Source: Anaerosalibacter sp. Marseille-P3206 (GTDB taxonomy: Bacteria > Bacillota > Clostridia > Tissierellales > Sporanaerobacteraceae). Taken from it: 64,000 bases of DNA. The notes beneath the pieces are model-generated. The model worked only from the letters and a program-made list of their open reading frames with translations. It was not told where the DNA came from and did not search any database. The translations under genes were made by a program, and so were the position numbers. Within the stretch, counting starts at the first letter, position 1, and every line of letters starts with the position of its first letter. The stretch is taken from assembly GCF_900155565.1 (NCBI RefSeq), contig NZ_FUHM01000002.1:1674001-1738000 (forward strand), read 5' to 3'. This document shows, one piece after another, positions 44,911-54,061 of the stretch.

Positions 44911-46753
44911 TAATATAAATATATTAAAAACTAGATATACAAAAACTTGGGACAGGATTAAAAACTATGAAGATAAGTTGGATGAAAACTATATAAAAGT
45001 AGAAGAAACCAAAAAAGGTTTTAAAACATTATCAGTAGACAAAGATGGCAAAATCATATATATGCATAGTAAATACAATCCCATAAGAGAAGCAGAGACC
45101 ATAGTAGATGAATATGATGGTGTAGAAGATGGTGCAAATGTGATTTTCTATGGTATCGGATTGGGATATCATATTGATTCATTTTTAGAAAAATATCCAA
45201 ATGTTAACTACTATATATATGAACCAATACCTGAAATTTTACATGCATATTTATCTAATAAATCACTAAAAGATCTACCTTCAAAAAATTTAATGGATAT
45301 AATGGTAGGTTTAGATGAACAAGAAATAGCTACTTTTTTAAGTAGGTTTATAGATAAAAATAGAAGTGACGTGCAGATAGTAGAACTACCTATACACAAA
45401 CAAATATTTCCTGATGAATATGAAAAGTTCCTAAAATTATTTAAAGATATGATAAATGATAAAAGAAGTGGGATTCACACTGATTATGCCTTTCAAAAAA
45501 GATGGATAATAAACAGCATGAGAAACTTTGGAGATGTTATATCTACTCCAAATATTATAATGGAAAAGAAAGACCAATTTAAAGGTAAGCCCGCAATACT
45601 TGTAGCAGCTGGTCCATCATTAAATGAAGAAATAGAGAACTTAAAATATATAAAAGAAAATGGACTTGCGTATATATTCAGTGTAGGTTCAGCTATCAAC
45701 AGCCTTATACATCATGAGATTTATCCAGATGCTGCAACTACATATGATCCTACAGTTAATAATCAAAAGGTATTTGCAAAGGTGAAGGAAAAAGAAATTA
45801 AGGATATTCCTATGATATTTGGTTCTAGTGTTGGATATGAAACTCTTATAGATTATCCTGGAGAGAAGTATCATATGATTACAAGTCAAGATACAGTTGC
45901 AAACTATTTTTTAAAAATAGAAGAAAGTGACAACATAGCAATAGTTTTAGATGCTCCCTCAATAGCTGTTGTTACATTGCAGTTGTTATATACCTTAGGA
46001 TTTGGTCCAATAATTCTTGTAGGCCAAAACCTAGCATATAGAGGAAAAGAAAGACATTCTGAAGGAGTATATTACAGTAGTGAAGTTTCAGAACAAGAGA
46101 TGGAGAATGGTATATGGGTCAAAGATGTATATGGAAATGAAGTTCTTACAAATGAAGGTTTCAATAATATGAGAAGTCAAATGGAATTATATATAAAGGG
46201 ATTTCCTAATATTAATGTAATAAATACCACTAAAGGTGGAGCTCATATTGAAGGAACTAGCTTCATGGAATTTGAAGAGGTAATGAATAGTTATTTGAAA
46301 GAAAAAGTGGTTGAAGACAATTGGCTTGAAGGAAATAAAACTAATTATGATAGGGATTATGTAAAATCTCAAACAGAAAACATGGATCGAGCTTTAAAAA
46401 GAGCCAAAAAGTTAATAGGTGAGTATCATGATATATTGGACAAGATTGAAAGACTAATAAACAATAGAAATTTCAATGAAGTAGAAAAGAAATATACAGA
46501 ATTAGACAAAGTATTTGGTAAATTAGAAAGAAACAAGTTCTTCATTACTTTCATACTACCTATGAATAGGGTACAGTACAAAATATTAGCAAATAGTATA
46601 GACAATCTAAACGCAGAAAAGAATTCTACTGTGAAGGGGAGAAGGATTGTTGATAGCTTTAGAGGATTTATAGAACTGTGTAATAGAGATATAAATATGA
46701 TTGAGCCAATATATGAGGAAATGAAGGATGAAATAAAAAGTTTTATAGTATAG
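44897..46753 (+). CDS. Motility-associated factor (Maf) glycosyltransferase-like protein 2
   Basis: A 618-residue Maf paralogue. It has the MAF-domain motif KPAILVAAGPSLNEEIENLK, GLAYIFSVGSAINSLI and GPIILVGQNLAYRGKERHSEG, plus the N-terminal VIFYGIGLGYHIDSFLEKYP. GTG at 44897 overlaps the previous gene; gaaaggtagg upstream acts as RBS. Two Maf proteins suggest two glycan donors, two target sites, or division of labour. The sugar genes follow from 46760. Confidence 0.9.
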   Translation: MLLVDNINILKTRYTKTWDRIKNYEDKLDENYIKVEETKKGFKTLSVDKDGKIIYMHSKYNPIREAETIVDEYDGVEDGANVIFYGIGLGYHIDSFLEKYPNVNYYIYEPIPEILHAYLSNKSLKDLPSKNLMDIMVGLDEQEIATFLSRFIDKNRSDVQIVELPIHKQIFPDEYEKFLKLFKDMINDKRSGIHTDYAFQKRWIINSMRNFGDVISTPNIIMEKKDQFKGKPAILVAAGPSLNEEIENLKYIKENGLAYIFSVGSAINSLIHHEIYPDAATTYDPTVNNQKVFAKVKEKEIKDIPMIFGSSVGYETLIDYPGEKYHMITSQDTVANYFLKIEESDNIAIVLDAPSIAVVTLQLLYTLGFGPIILVGQNLAYRGKERHSEGVYYSSEVSEQEMENGIWVKDVYGNEVLTNEGFNNMRSQMELYIKGFPNINVINTTKGGAHIEGTSFMEFEEVMNSYLKEKVVEDNWLEGNKTNYDRDYVKSQTENMDRALKRAKKLIGEYHDILDKIERLINNRNFNEVEKKYTELDKVFGKLERNKFFITFILPMNRVQYKILANSIDNLNAEKNSTVKGRRIVDSFRGFIELCNRDINMIEPIYEEMKDEIKSFIV

Positions 46754-46759
46754 CGAGGG

Positions 46760-47806
46760 ATGAAAATGCTGGATGACAAAACAATACTAATAACAGGTGG
46801 TACAGGTTCTTTTGGAAATAAATTTGTAGAAATGGTTTTTAAGAAATATAAACCTAAAAAGGTCATTATATATTCAAGAGATGAATATAAACAAGATGTT
46901 ATGAAGAAAAAACTTAAAGAACACCAAAAGGATTTAAGATTTTTTATAGGTGATGTTAGAGATAAAGAGAGATTATATAGAGCTTTTGATGGTGTTGATT
47001 ATGTTATACATGCTGCAGCTATGAAGCAAGTACCTGCTTGTGAATACAACCCATTTGAAGCTATAAAAACTAACATTCATGGAGCACAAAATGTAATAGA
47101 TGCTGCTTTAGATAGAGGTGTTAAGAAGGTTATTGCATTATCTACAGATAAAGCTGTAAATCCTATAAATTTATATGGTGGTACAAAGTTAGTTTCAGAT
47201 AAATTATTTATATCTGCAAATGCATATTCTGGTGGAAAAGGGACAAGATTTGCAGTAGTTAGATATGGAAATGTTGCTGGTAGTAGAGGATCTGTAATAC
47301 CATTTTTCAAACAACTTATAGAAGATGGAGAAAAAGAACTTCCTATAACAGATTTTCGTATGACAAGGTTTTGGATAACATTAGAGCAAGGTGTAGAATT
47401 AGTATTTAAGGCGTTAGAAGAAGCAAAAGGTGGAGAAACTTATATATCCAAAATACCATCATTTAAAATAACAGATTTAGCAAAAGCAATGTCTCCAAGT
47501 GTAAAACTTAAAGAAGTAGGTATTAGAGAAGGAGAAAAATTACATGAAGTAATGGTTACTAAAGATGACTCAAGAACTACTTATGAATATGAAAAACATT
47601 ATATAATATATCCACATTTTGATTGGTGGAGTTCAGAAAGGTATTTTACACCAGGTGGACAACCTATTGAAGAAGGATTTGAATATAATTCTGGAACAAA
47701 TAGTGAATGGTTAAGTATTGAAGAATTGAGAAAAGCTTTGAAACAATTAGATATGATGCCTTATGTACAAGATTATTTTGAAGAAGTAGCAGTGACTAGA
47801 GAATAA
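46760..47806 (+). CDS. UDP-GlcNAc 4,6-dehydratase, PseB-like
   Basis: A 348-residue SDR-type enzyme, probably the inverting UDP-GlcNAc 4,6-dehydratase that opens pseudaminic acid synthesis. Motifs: the NAD loop TGGTGSFGNKF, HAAAMKQVPACEYNPFEAI (the Met-Lys pair replaces the usual YxxxK Tyr, a PseB/FlaA1 feature) and FRMTRFWITLEQGVELVF. The ATG lies 6 bases after the second maf stop. It could instead serve a related sugar such as FnlA/CapE-type pathways. A decayed fragment like its C-terminal half lies about 110 bases downstream. Confidence 0.82.
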   Translation: MKMLDDKTILITGGTGSFGNKFVEMVFKKYKPKKVIIYSRDEYKQDVMKKKLKEHQKDLRFFIGDVRDKERLYRAFDGVDYVIHAAAMKQVPACEYNPFEAIKTNIHGAQNVIDAALDRGVKKVIALSTDKAVNPINLYGGTKLVSDKLFISANAYSGGKGTRFAVVRYGNVAGSRGSVIPFFKQLIEDGEKELPITDFRMTRFWITLEQGVELVFKALEEAKGGETYISKIPSFKITDLAKAMSPSVKLKEVGIREGEKLHEVMVTKDDSRTTYEYEKHYIIYPHFDWWSSERYFTPGGQPIEEGFEYNSGTNSEWLSIEELRKALKQLDMMPYVQDYFEEVAVTRE

Positions 47807-47913
47807 TATTTTATAATAACATAATATATTTTTAGATGGTGAACTAGGTTTTGATGAACCTAAGTTAATTAAGGCTTTTTAAGTGACTATTCTTAAATTT
47901 AATATGTTATAGG

Positions 47914-48013
47914 CACTGGATAGAATTAGTATTTAAGGTATTAAAAGAAGTAAATAAAGAGTTTGCAAAGTTATTTTACATCAGTTTAATAAGTAATAGG
48001 GTAAGGGTTTAAA
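47914..48013 (+). pseudogene. Fragment of a second PseB-like dehydratase
   Basis: The frame reads IELVFKVLKEVNKEFAKLFY, which parallels VELVFKALEEAKGGETYISK of the intact dehydratase; DNA identity is clear over gaattagtatttaagg. No start or NAD motif remains. The rest of 47807-48130 is AT-rich with short broken frames (LDGELGFDEPKLIKAF at about 47833), so the gap looks like a deletion scar. Confidence 0.45.
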
Positions 48014-48130
48014 CATAATTATAGAATTAATAAGGCAAATAAGAAATATATAAATTTATATTATATAATGTTGGAGAAGTTAAGATGGATTTTTAAGCAT
48101 TTATTACTGTGTAGAAGGGAAGTTAATTAT

Positions 48131-49234
48131 ATGATGATATGGGAAAGAACTACAAGTTTTAGTTATGACAATAATAAAAATGAAAAATGGATGTTTAAAG
48201 ATGATGATTTTATAAAAGAATTTGATGTTCAAGTTTTTTTTAGTAAGCCAATGGATGTATTTTCTCTAAAAGGATCAAGTGCTAATTTTTTCAAAGAGAG
48301 TATTAAAAAAATAAAAAGTTCTAGGGAGGAGTTGTATTTTAAGGAACTTGAATCATTAGACAAATGTCCAATATGTAATAATGCGGTTGAGAATTGTGAA
48401 TTCCAACTAAAGATATATAATGCTGATTATGTTAAGTGTACGAATTGCAATCATGTATTTATAAAGAGAAGGCCTTCTAAAGAAAAAATCCAAGAGTTTT
48501 ATAAAAATGATTCTATATATCAATCAACATATGCTGATGTAGATACAATTATGAATAGGGTTAAAGAAGTTGCTATTCCAAAAGTAGAATTTATAACAAA
48601 ACTTTATAAAGAAAGATTTGGGGAAAGATGCCCAAAAATATTGGACATAGGTGCAGGAAGCGGCCATTTTGTATATGCTTGTAGAAAATTGGGATTTGAA
48701 GCCGATGGCATTGAAATAAGTACTTATGGTAGAAAATTTGCTAAACAAAATTTTAATGTGAATTTGCTAGACGGTGATTTTGTTAAAGATTATAATCGAT
48801 TAGAGGGTTATGATATAATTACTTTTTGGGGAGTAATAGAACATGTTACTAATCCGTTAGAAATGTTAGTAGCTGCAAGGAAAACTTTAGGGAATAATAA
48901 AGGGCTTATAGTTGCAGAAGTGCCACGTTGGGAGTCAATAAGCACGTGCATTCAGAGCCAAACACCTAATACAATAATAAGACATTTAGATCCATTAGGA
49001 CATATAAATTGTTTTTCAGATATGTCTATTGCAACATCTTTTGTTAAAAGTGGATTAGATATAATTGGGGCATGGTATTTTGGTATGGATGCTTTTGAAT
49101 TAGTAAATCAATTAAACTATTACATGGAAGATAATCAACTTATTTCACAGTTTCAAAAATTTGTACCAAAATTGCAAGAACAATGTGATTTATCTAGATT
49201 ATCTGATGAAATGGTATTGATAGGAATGAATTAA
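48131..49234 (+). CDS. SAM-dependent methyltransferase with N-terminal zinc motif
   Basis: A 367-residue class I methyltransferase. A Cys4 zinc-ribbon (CPICNNAVENC ... CTNCNHVF) is followed by the SAM motif KILDIGAGSGHFVYACRKLG and the post-I acidic EADGIE, then ITFWGVIEHVTNPLEML. Start: tandem ATGs at 48131/48134 after gaaggga; an earlier ATG (48068) lacks an RBS and adds a basic peptide. It lies within sugar genes, so it may methylate a nonulosonic acid or its precursor; its substrate is not visible. Confidence 0.8.
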   Translation: MMIWERTTSFSYDNNKNEKWMFKDDDFIKEFDVQVFFSKPMDVFSLKGSSANFFKESIKKIKSSREELYFKELESLDKCPICNNAVENCEFQLKIYNADYVKCTNCNHVFIKRRPSKEKIQEFYKNDSIYQSTYADVDTIMNRVKEVAIPKVEFITKLYKERFGERCPKILDIGAGSGHFVYACRKLGFEADGIEISTYGRKFAKQNFNVNLLDGDFVKDYNRLEGYDIITFWGVIEHVTNPLEMLVAARKTLGNNKGLIVAEVPRWESISTCIQSQTPNTIIRHLDPLGHINCFSDMSIATSFVKSGLDIIGAWYFGMDAFELVNQLNYYMEDNQLISQFQKFVPKLQEQCDLSRLSDEMVLIGMN

Positions 49235-49282
49235 AAAATGTTGAGTATAGAATTGATATAAGTTTAAAGGGATGTGAAAAAA

Positions 49283-50020
49283 GTGAATGTAGTTTGCATT
49301 GTACAAGCAAGAGTAGGTTCTACTAGATTACCTGAAAAGGTTTTAAAAAAAATTTGTGGTAAAACTGTTTTAGAGCATGATATTGATAGATTAAAACAAG
49401 TTAAAAACTTAAATAATCTAGTAATAGCAACTACAACATTAGAGGACGATAATAAAATTGAAAAATTAGTGACAAAGCTAGGGGTTGATTGTTTTAGAGG
49501 ATCCTCTGAAGATGTCTTATCTAGGTATTACTTTGCTGCTAAAAAATACAAAGCAGATGTTATAGTAAGAGTTACTAGTGATTGTCCATTAATTGATTAT
49601 GATACAAGTGATAAAATTATTAAATATTACTTAGATAATTTAGATAAATATGACTATGTAAGCAATACTATTGAAAGAACATATCCTAGAGGATTAGATA
49701 CAGAAGTGTTTAGTTTTCAAGCTTTAGAAAAAAGTCATATGGAAGCTAAAAAGAAATATGAAAGAGAACATGTAACTCCATATATTTATCAAAACACAGA
49801 TATGTTTAGAGTAGCTCAATATAAAAATGAAGATGATTATTCTAATTATAGATGGACGTTAGATACTGAAGAAGATTATAAATTAATAAGTATAATTTAT
49901 AATAATTTGTACAAGAAAGATAAATTATTCTCTTTCGATAATATATTAAAATTTATAGATGAAAATCCTTATTTAATTAAAATAAATGAACATGTTCAAC
50001 AAAAAAAGTTAGGAGAATAG
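49283..50020 (+). CDS. SpsF/PseF-like cytidylyltransferase
   Basis: A 245-residue nucleotidyltransferase. The N-terminus VCIVQARVGSTRLPEKVLKK is the CMP-sugar synthetase/SpsF signature, and CFRGSSEDVLSRYYFAAKKY with VRVTSDCPLIDYD follow. It likely activates the nonulosonic acid with CTP. GTG 49283 gives the normal N-terminus; GTG 49274 adds three residues and is too near the aaaggg RBS. In Bacillus spsF lies with spsE (NeuB family) and spsD, as here. Confidence 0.85.
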   Translation: MNVVCIVQARVGSTRLPEKVLKKICGKTVLEHDIDRLKQVKNLNNLVIATTTLEDDNKIEKLVTKLGVDCFRGSSEDVLSRYYFAAKKYKADVIVRVTSDCPLIDYDTSDKIIKYYLDNLDKYDYVSNTIERTYPRGLDTEVFSFQALEKSHMEAKKKYEREHVTPYIYQNTDMFRVAQYKNEDDYSNYRWTLDTEEDYKLISIIYNNLYKKDKLFSFDNILKFIDENPYLIKINEHVQQKKLGE

Positions 50021-50034
50021 TGGAGGGAGAATAA

Positions 50035-50940
50035 TTGAAACAAAGGATACTTATTACTGGTGCTACCGGTATGTTAGGAATAAGTATTATTAATGCGTTT
50101 AAAGATGACAATAGGTTTGAAGTATATGGTATTAGCAGAAGAGTTAATGAAAAAGTAAATGATTATAATAGGGTTATTGCAGATATTACAGATAATAATG
50201 AATTATTGATAATTTTAAATGATATTAAACCAGATGTAATAATACACTGTGCTGCTAATACTAATGTAGACAGTTGTAACCACAATAAAGAATATGCATA
50301 TAAATTACATGTAGAGGCTACTCATACTTTAGCAAAATTTGATTCTAGATATATATATATATCTACAGATTCTGTTTTTGATGGTCAGAAGGGTGACTAT
50401 TATGAAGAGGATGAGACAAATCCATTGAATTATTATGCAGTTACAAAATTAAAAGGTGAAAAGGTAAGTTTAAATAGTAATTCTAAAGCATTAATTTTAA
50501 GGACAAATATATATGGTTTTCATTTAGAGAAAAAAAATTCACTGGTGGAATGGGCTTTAGATAATTTATTATTAAATAAAAAAATTAATGGGTTCAATGA
50601 TGTATATTTTAATCCTGTATATGTGAATCAATTAGCAAGAATAATAAAAAAGATTGTTATTATAAAAGATATTTCGGGGATTTTAAATGTTGGTAGCAAG
50701 GAATATATAAGTAAATACAAGTTCCTTATAAAGTTGGCAGAAGTATTTAGTATATCTAAAAGTTTAATAATACCTAAATCTATAGATGATATTAAATTTG
50801 ATGCTATAAGACCTAGAAACACAACTTTAAATCTAGACAAATTTGAATATGTATTTAAAGAAATTCCTAGTATAGATGAAGGAATAATGGAATTAAGAAA
50901 TGATTATGATAATTTTTTTAGCAATAAGGAGGTATTTTAA
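50035..50940 (+). CDS. RmlD-like sugar-nucleotide reductase (SDR)
   Basis: A 301-residue extended SDR protein. The dinucleotide loop ITGATGMLGISIINAF, DVIIHCAANTNVDSCNHNKE and YISTDSVFDGQKGDYYEED with NYYAVTKLKGEK are typical of RmlD (dTDP-4-dehydrorhamnose reductase) relatives. Here it sits between a cytidylyltransferase and a NeuB-like synthase, so it probably reduces a keto-sugar in the nonulosonic acid branch. TTG start after tggaggga. Confidence 0.82.
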   Translation: MKQRILITGATGMLGISIINAFKDDNRFEVYGISRRVNEKVNDYNRVIADITDNNELLIILNDIKPDVIIHCAANTNVDSCNHNKEYAYKLHVEATHTLAKFDSRYIYISTDSVFDGQKGDYYEEDETNPLNYYAVTKLKGEKVSLNSNSKALILRTNIYGFHLEKKNSLVEWALDNLLLNKKINGFNDVYFNPVYVNQLARIIKKIVIIKDISGILNVGSKEYISKYKFLIKLAEVFSISKSLIIPKSIDDIKFDAIRPRNTTLNLDKFEYVFKEIPSIDEGIMELRNDYDNFFSNKEVF

Positions 50941-50942
50941 CT

Positions 50943-52019
50943 ATGAGTTTTAATTCTAAAATTAGGATAGGTGACAGAACAATAGAAAAAGGTGGGAAAC
51001 CTTATTTTATTGCAGACATTGCTGCTAATCATGATGGTTCAATTGATAGGGCTTTTAAATTAATAGAATTAGCAAAAGAAGCTGGAGCAGATGTAGCTAA
51101 ATTTCAAAATTTTAGTGCGAATAAAATTGTAAGTAGAAATGGATTTGATTCATTAGGGGGTCAATTGTCGCATCAGGCAAATTGGGAAAAATCAGTTTAT
51201 GATGTTTATGAAGATGCAAGTATCCCTGAAGAATGGACAAGACGTTTAAAAGAAAAATGTGATGAAGTAGGAATAGAATATATGACTAGTCCATATGATT
51301 TTGATTCTGTTGATTTAGTTGAGCCTTATGTAAATGCTTATAAGATAGGTTCAGGAGATATAACTTGGAGCGAGATATTAAAACATATAGCAAAAAAAGG
51401 TAAACCTGTATTATTAGCTACAGGAGCTTCTGATTTGGATGATGTAAAAAGGGCTGTGGATGAAATAAAATGTATTAATAAAGATATTGTTTTAATGCAA
51501 TGTAACACAAATTATACAGCTAGTAAAGAAAACTTTAAATATATAAACTTAAATGTATTAAATACATATAGGAAAATGTATCCTAATATAATATTAGGTT
51601 TGTCAGACCATACTTTAGGGTATTCTACAGTATTAGGTGCTATAGCTTTTGGAGCTACTATAATAGAAAAACATTTTACTGATGATAATGATAGAATTGG
51701 TCCAGATCATAAGTTTTCTATGAATCCAACCACATGGAGAAAAATGGTGGAGGCAGCTAATGAATTATATTTATCTTTAGGAGATGGAGTAAAAAGAATA
51801 GAAGAAAACGAGCAACAAACAGCTATAGTTCAAAGAAGATCTTTATATTATAGAAAAGATTTAAAAGCTGGGCATGTAATTGACAAAAAAGATTTATTTC
51901 CAGTAAGACCTATAAAACAAGATGGCATACCACCATATGAAATAGATAGAATTGTAGGCAAAAAGATTTCAATAGACGTAAAAAGTGATGATTATGTAAA
52001 ATGGAGTGATTTTGAGTAA
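50943..52019 (+). CDS. N-acetylneuraminate/pseudaminate synthase family protein (NeuB/PseI-like)
   Basis: A 358-residue PEP-dependent synthase that condenses a 6-carbon amino sugar with PEP to make a 9-carbon sugar. TIM-barrel motifs: FIADIAANHDGSIDRAFKLI, YKIGSGDITWSEIL, LLATGASDLDDV and GLSDHTLGYSTVLGAIAFGA with IIEKHFTDD. The C-terminal antifreeze-like SAF domain begins at about residue 295 (RRSLYYRKDLKAGHVIDKKD). It is the pathway core gene. Which of pseudaminic, legionaminic or sialic acid is made cannot be told. Confidence 0.92.
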   Translation: MSFNSKIRIGDRTIEKGGKPYFIADIAANHDGSIDRAFKLIELAKEAGADVAKFQNFSANKIVSRNGFDSLGGQLSHQANWEKSVYDVYEDASIPEEWTRRLKEKCDEVGIEYMTSPYDFDSVDLVEPYVNAYKIGSGDITWSEILKHIAKKGKPVLLATGASDLDDVKRAVDEIKCINKDIVLMQCNTNYTASKENFKYINLNVLNTYRKMYPNIILGLSDHTLGYSTVLGAIAFGATIIEKHFTDDNDRIGPDHKFSMNPTTWRKMVEAANELYLSLGDGVKRIEENEQQTAIVQRRSLYYRKDLKAGHVIDKKDLFPVRPIKQDGIPPYEIDRIVGKKISIDVKSDDYVKWSDFE

Positions 52020-52567
52020 TGGTTATGGGGAAAAAGGTTTATTTGAAAGCGATTGAGAGAGAAGATTTACCCTATCTTATGAATTGGAGAAATAGACCTG
52101 ATTTTAGAAAATATTTTAGAGAATATAGAGAAATTAATTCAGATATGCAAGAAAAATGGTATGAAAATAAAGTGATTAATGATAATTCTACAATAATGTT
52201 TTCTATTAAAGATATAGAAAATAATCAATTACTAGGATGTTGTGGGTTATGTTATATAAATTGGATACATAGGTATGCAGATTTATCTTTATATATAGGG
52301 TGGAATAATGAATATATAGACAATAAGGGATATGCATTAGAAGCATGTGAACTTCTTTTTAATTATGCCTTTAATGAATTGAATCTAAATAAAATTTGGA
52401 CTGAGATATACGAGTTTGACAATAAAAAGAAAAAATTATATGAATCAATGGGGTTTAAGGTAGATGGAATATTAAGACAGAATTATTTTTATGACGGAAA
52501 GTGGTGGAATTCATATATTTTGTCTTTATTGAAGGATGAAATATATGAATTTAATGAGGGAGATTAG
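52019..52567 (+). CDS. GNAT acetyltransferase, PseH/SpsD-like
   Basis: A 182-residue GNAT protein of the RimJ/PseH type, opening KKVYLKAIEREDLPYLMNWR; the acetyl-CoA region is NKGYALEACELLFNYAFNEL followed by KLYESMGFKVDGILRQ. Probably N-acetylates an amino sugar in the nonulosonic acid route. Its ATG shares a base with the synthase stop (TAATG), so the two are coupled. This is the last obvious sugar gene. Confidence 0.82.
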   Translation: MVMGKKVYLKAIEREDLPYLMNWRNRPDFRKYFREYREINSDMQEKWYENKVINDNSTIMFSIKDIENNQLLGCCGLCYINWIHRYADLSLYIGWNNEYIDNKGYALEACELLFNYAFNELNLNKIWTEIYEFDNKKKKLYESMGFKVDGILRQNYFYDGKWWNSYILSLLKDEIYEFNEGD

Positions 52568-52573
52568 TGTATA

Positions 52574-53092
52574 ATGCTAGAAGAAGATATTGAATCTAAA
52601 CTTAAGAAAGCTTTTGAAATGTTAAGAAAACGGGATAAAATATTGCTTGAAATAGATATAAATGAAAGGACATTATGCCATAGATTAGCAATTTATTTAG
52701 AACAAATTTTTGCAGGGTATGATGTAGATTGTGAATATAATAGAATTGGTTCAAATGATCCAAAAAAGCTAATATTTAAAGATTTGAAAAAAGATTTCAA
52801 AGATGCAAAACTTGATAATTCAGCAGCTGATGATACAGTTGCAAGGACTGTATACCCAGATATAGTAGTTCATAAAAGAACTACGGAAGAAAATTTACTT
52901 ATAATTGAGATTAAAAAATCTACAAATAATACGGATAGAAATATTGATATTAACAAAATAAAAAAATACAAAAGTCAATTAGGGTATAAACACGGTGTAT
53001 TTATTGAAATAGAAGTTAAAAATAAAATTGATAGTGATGAGGATTTTTATGAACTGTCGTTTATACATGATAATGTAAATTGTATTAATTAA
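52574..53092 (+). CDS. PD-(D/E)XK-like protein, function unknown
   Basis: A 172-residue protein with an N-terminal helical region, then VYPDIVVHKR (Asp about residue 97) and NLLIIEIKKS (Glu-x-Lys about 115-117). This D...ExK spacing is the core of the restriction-nuclease fold. A GYKHGVFIEIEV strand follows. RBS gagggag, 6 bases after the acetyltransferase stop. It could be an orphan nuclease or a degenerate, non-catalytic member. It is not a usual part of sugar clusters and marks the edge of the accessory island. Confidence 0.65.
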   Translation: MLEEDIESKLKKAFEMLRKRDKILLEIDINERTLCHRLAIYLEQIFAGYDVDCEYNRIGSNDPKKLIFKDLKKDFKDAKLDNSAADDTVARTVYPDIVVHKRTTEENLLIIEIKKSTNNTDRNIDINKIKKYKSQLGYKHGVFIEIEVKNKIDSDEDFYELSFIHDNVNCIN

Positions 53093-53140
53093 CAAATTTA
53101 AACCTTGACATTATACAATTAGTAAATCTAAATTATACAG

Positions 53141-53166
53141 ACTGGAGATTTTTCCAGTTTTTTTTG
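53141..53166 (+). terminator. Terminator after the PD-(D/E)XK-like gene
   Basis: Stem ACTGGA / TCCAGT with a long T-run; closes the glycosylation region. Confidence 0.8.
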
Positions 53167-53280
53167 TTGCTTTTTATAGGGAACTAGATACAATTATATT
53201 ATAACATATATAAAATACTCAGAGGATTCATGAATTATGATTTTCTTAATAAGAATCATTATATGAAAGGAGTGAAATGT

Positions 53281-53745
53281 ATGCCTTCAAAGATTGATTT
53301 ATTATTAAAAGAAATAGGAAATATCAAAAAAAGTTTATCAATAATAGAGGAAGAACTTATACAGATGCAAAATCTAAGACAAGAAACAAAAACAAACATG
53401 GGAAAAGTAGATGAAGAAACATCAGATATTTGGAGTCAGGTTATCAAAGTTATTAAAAATGAATTAACAGAAGTTAGTTTCAACACTTGGATAAGAGATA
53501 TAAAATTAGTATCTAAGGATAATAATTATTTCTATATTTCCGTGCCAAATGCTTTTCATCAAAATATAATCGAGGGAAGATATCTTAAAATAATTGAAAA
53601 TGCTCTTATGTTTGTAACTAATAAAAATTATACGGCAAAAGTTTTAGTAGAAGAAACCTATGAAGATTGTAGTGAAAAATGGGGAGCAATTGAAAGGATA
53701 GAGAAAACCGATAATAAATATAATTTTGATAATCTTATAAAATGA
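53281..53745 (+). CDS. Stand-alone DnaA N-terminal-domain protein
   Basis: A 154-residue protein. Residues about 1-45 form a Lys/Glu-rich coiled coil. Residues about 55-125 match DnaA domain I: IWSQVIKVIKNELTEVSFNT, WIRDIKLVSKDNNYFYISVP and NAFHQNIIEGRYLKIIENAL. No AAA+ or DNA-binding domain follows. In DnaA this domain binds DnaA itself, DnaB helicase and regulators such as SirA or DiaA. RBS aaaggagtgaa. An orphan copy could act as a decoy of DnaA or link a mobile element to the host replication system. The region 53746-53960 downstream holds no gene. Confidence 0.85.
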   Translation: MPSKIDLLLKEIGNIKKSLSIIEEELIQMQNLRQETKTNMGKVDEETSDIWSQVIKVIKNELTEVSFNTWIRDIKLVSKDNNYFYISVPNAFHQNIIEGRYLKIIENALMFVTNKNYTAKVLVEETYEDCSEKWGAIERIEKTDNKYNFDNLIK

Positions 53746-53962
53746 AGTTGAAAAGAATCACTTTAGAATTGTGTAGTAAAATATATCAATAAGATTATGA
53801 CATTGATTGATAGTTTTTTTGTTCAAGTAGTTGATGAAATGTATGTATCTAAAAATTGTAATGAATTGAAATTCACATATAGGGTTTAATTTGATGGTTA
53901 GTGTCTTATTTAATTTCAAAGATCATGAGAAGGGTCTTTTTCTATAACAAAATATGGTAGTT

Positions 53963-54036
53963 AGAATTACTTATATTTCTCCATTCGAATATAATTAAGA
54001 TGAAAATAGAATATGTGACTACCGAAAAAGCAAAGG
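53963..54036. repeat. Island head repeat, copy 1
   Basis: agaattacttatatttctcc and attcgaatataattaaga recur at 56903-56940 with one change in 38 bases; weaker likeness continues through aaaagcaaagggg. Direct orientation. Confidence 0.85.
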
Positions 54037-54061
54037 GGCCAATGAGGATAATAATGATAGA

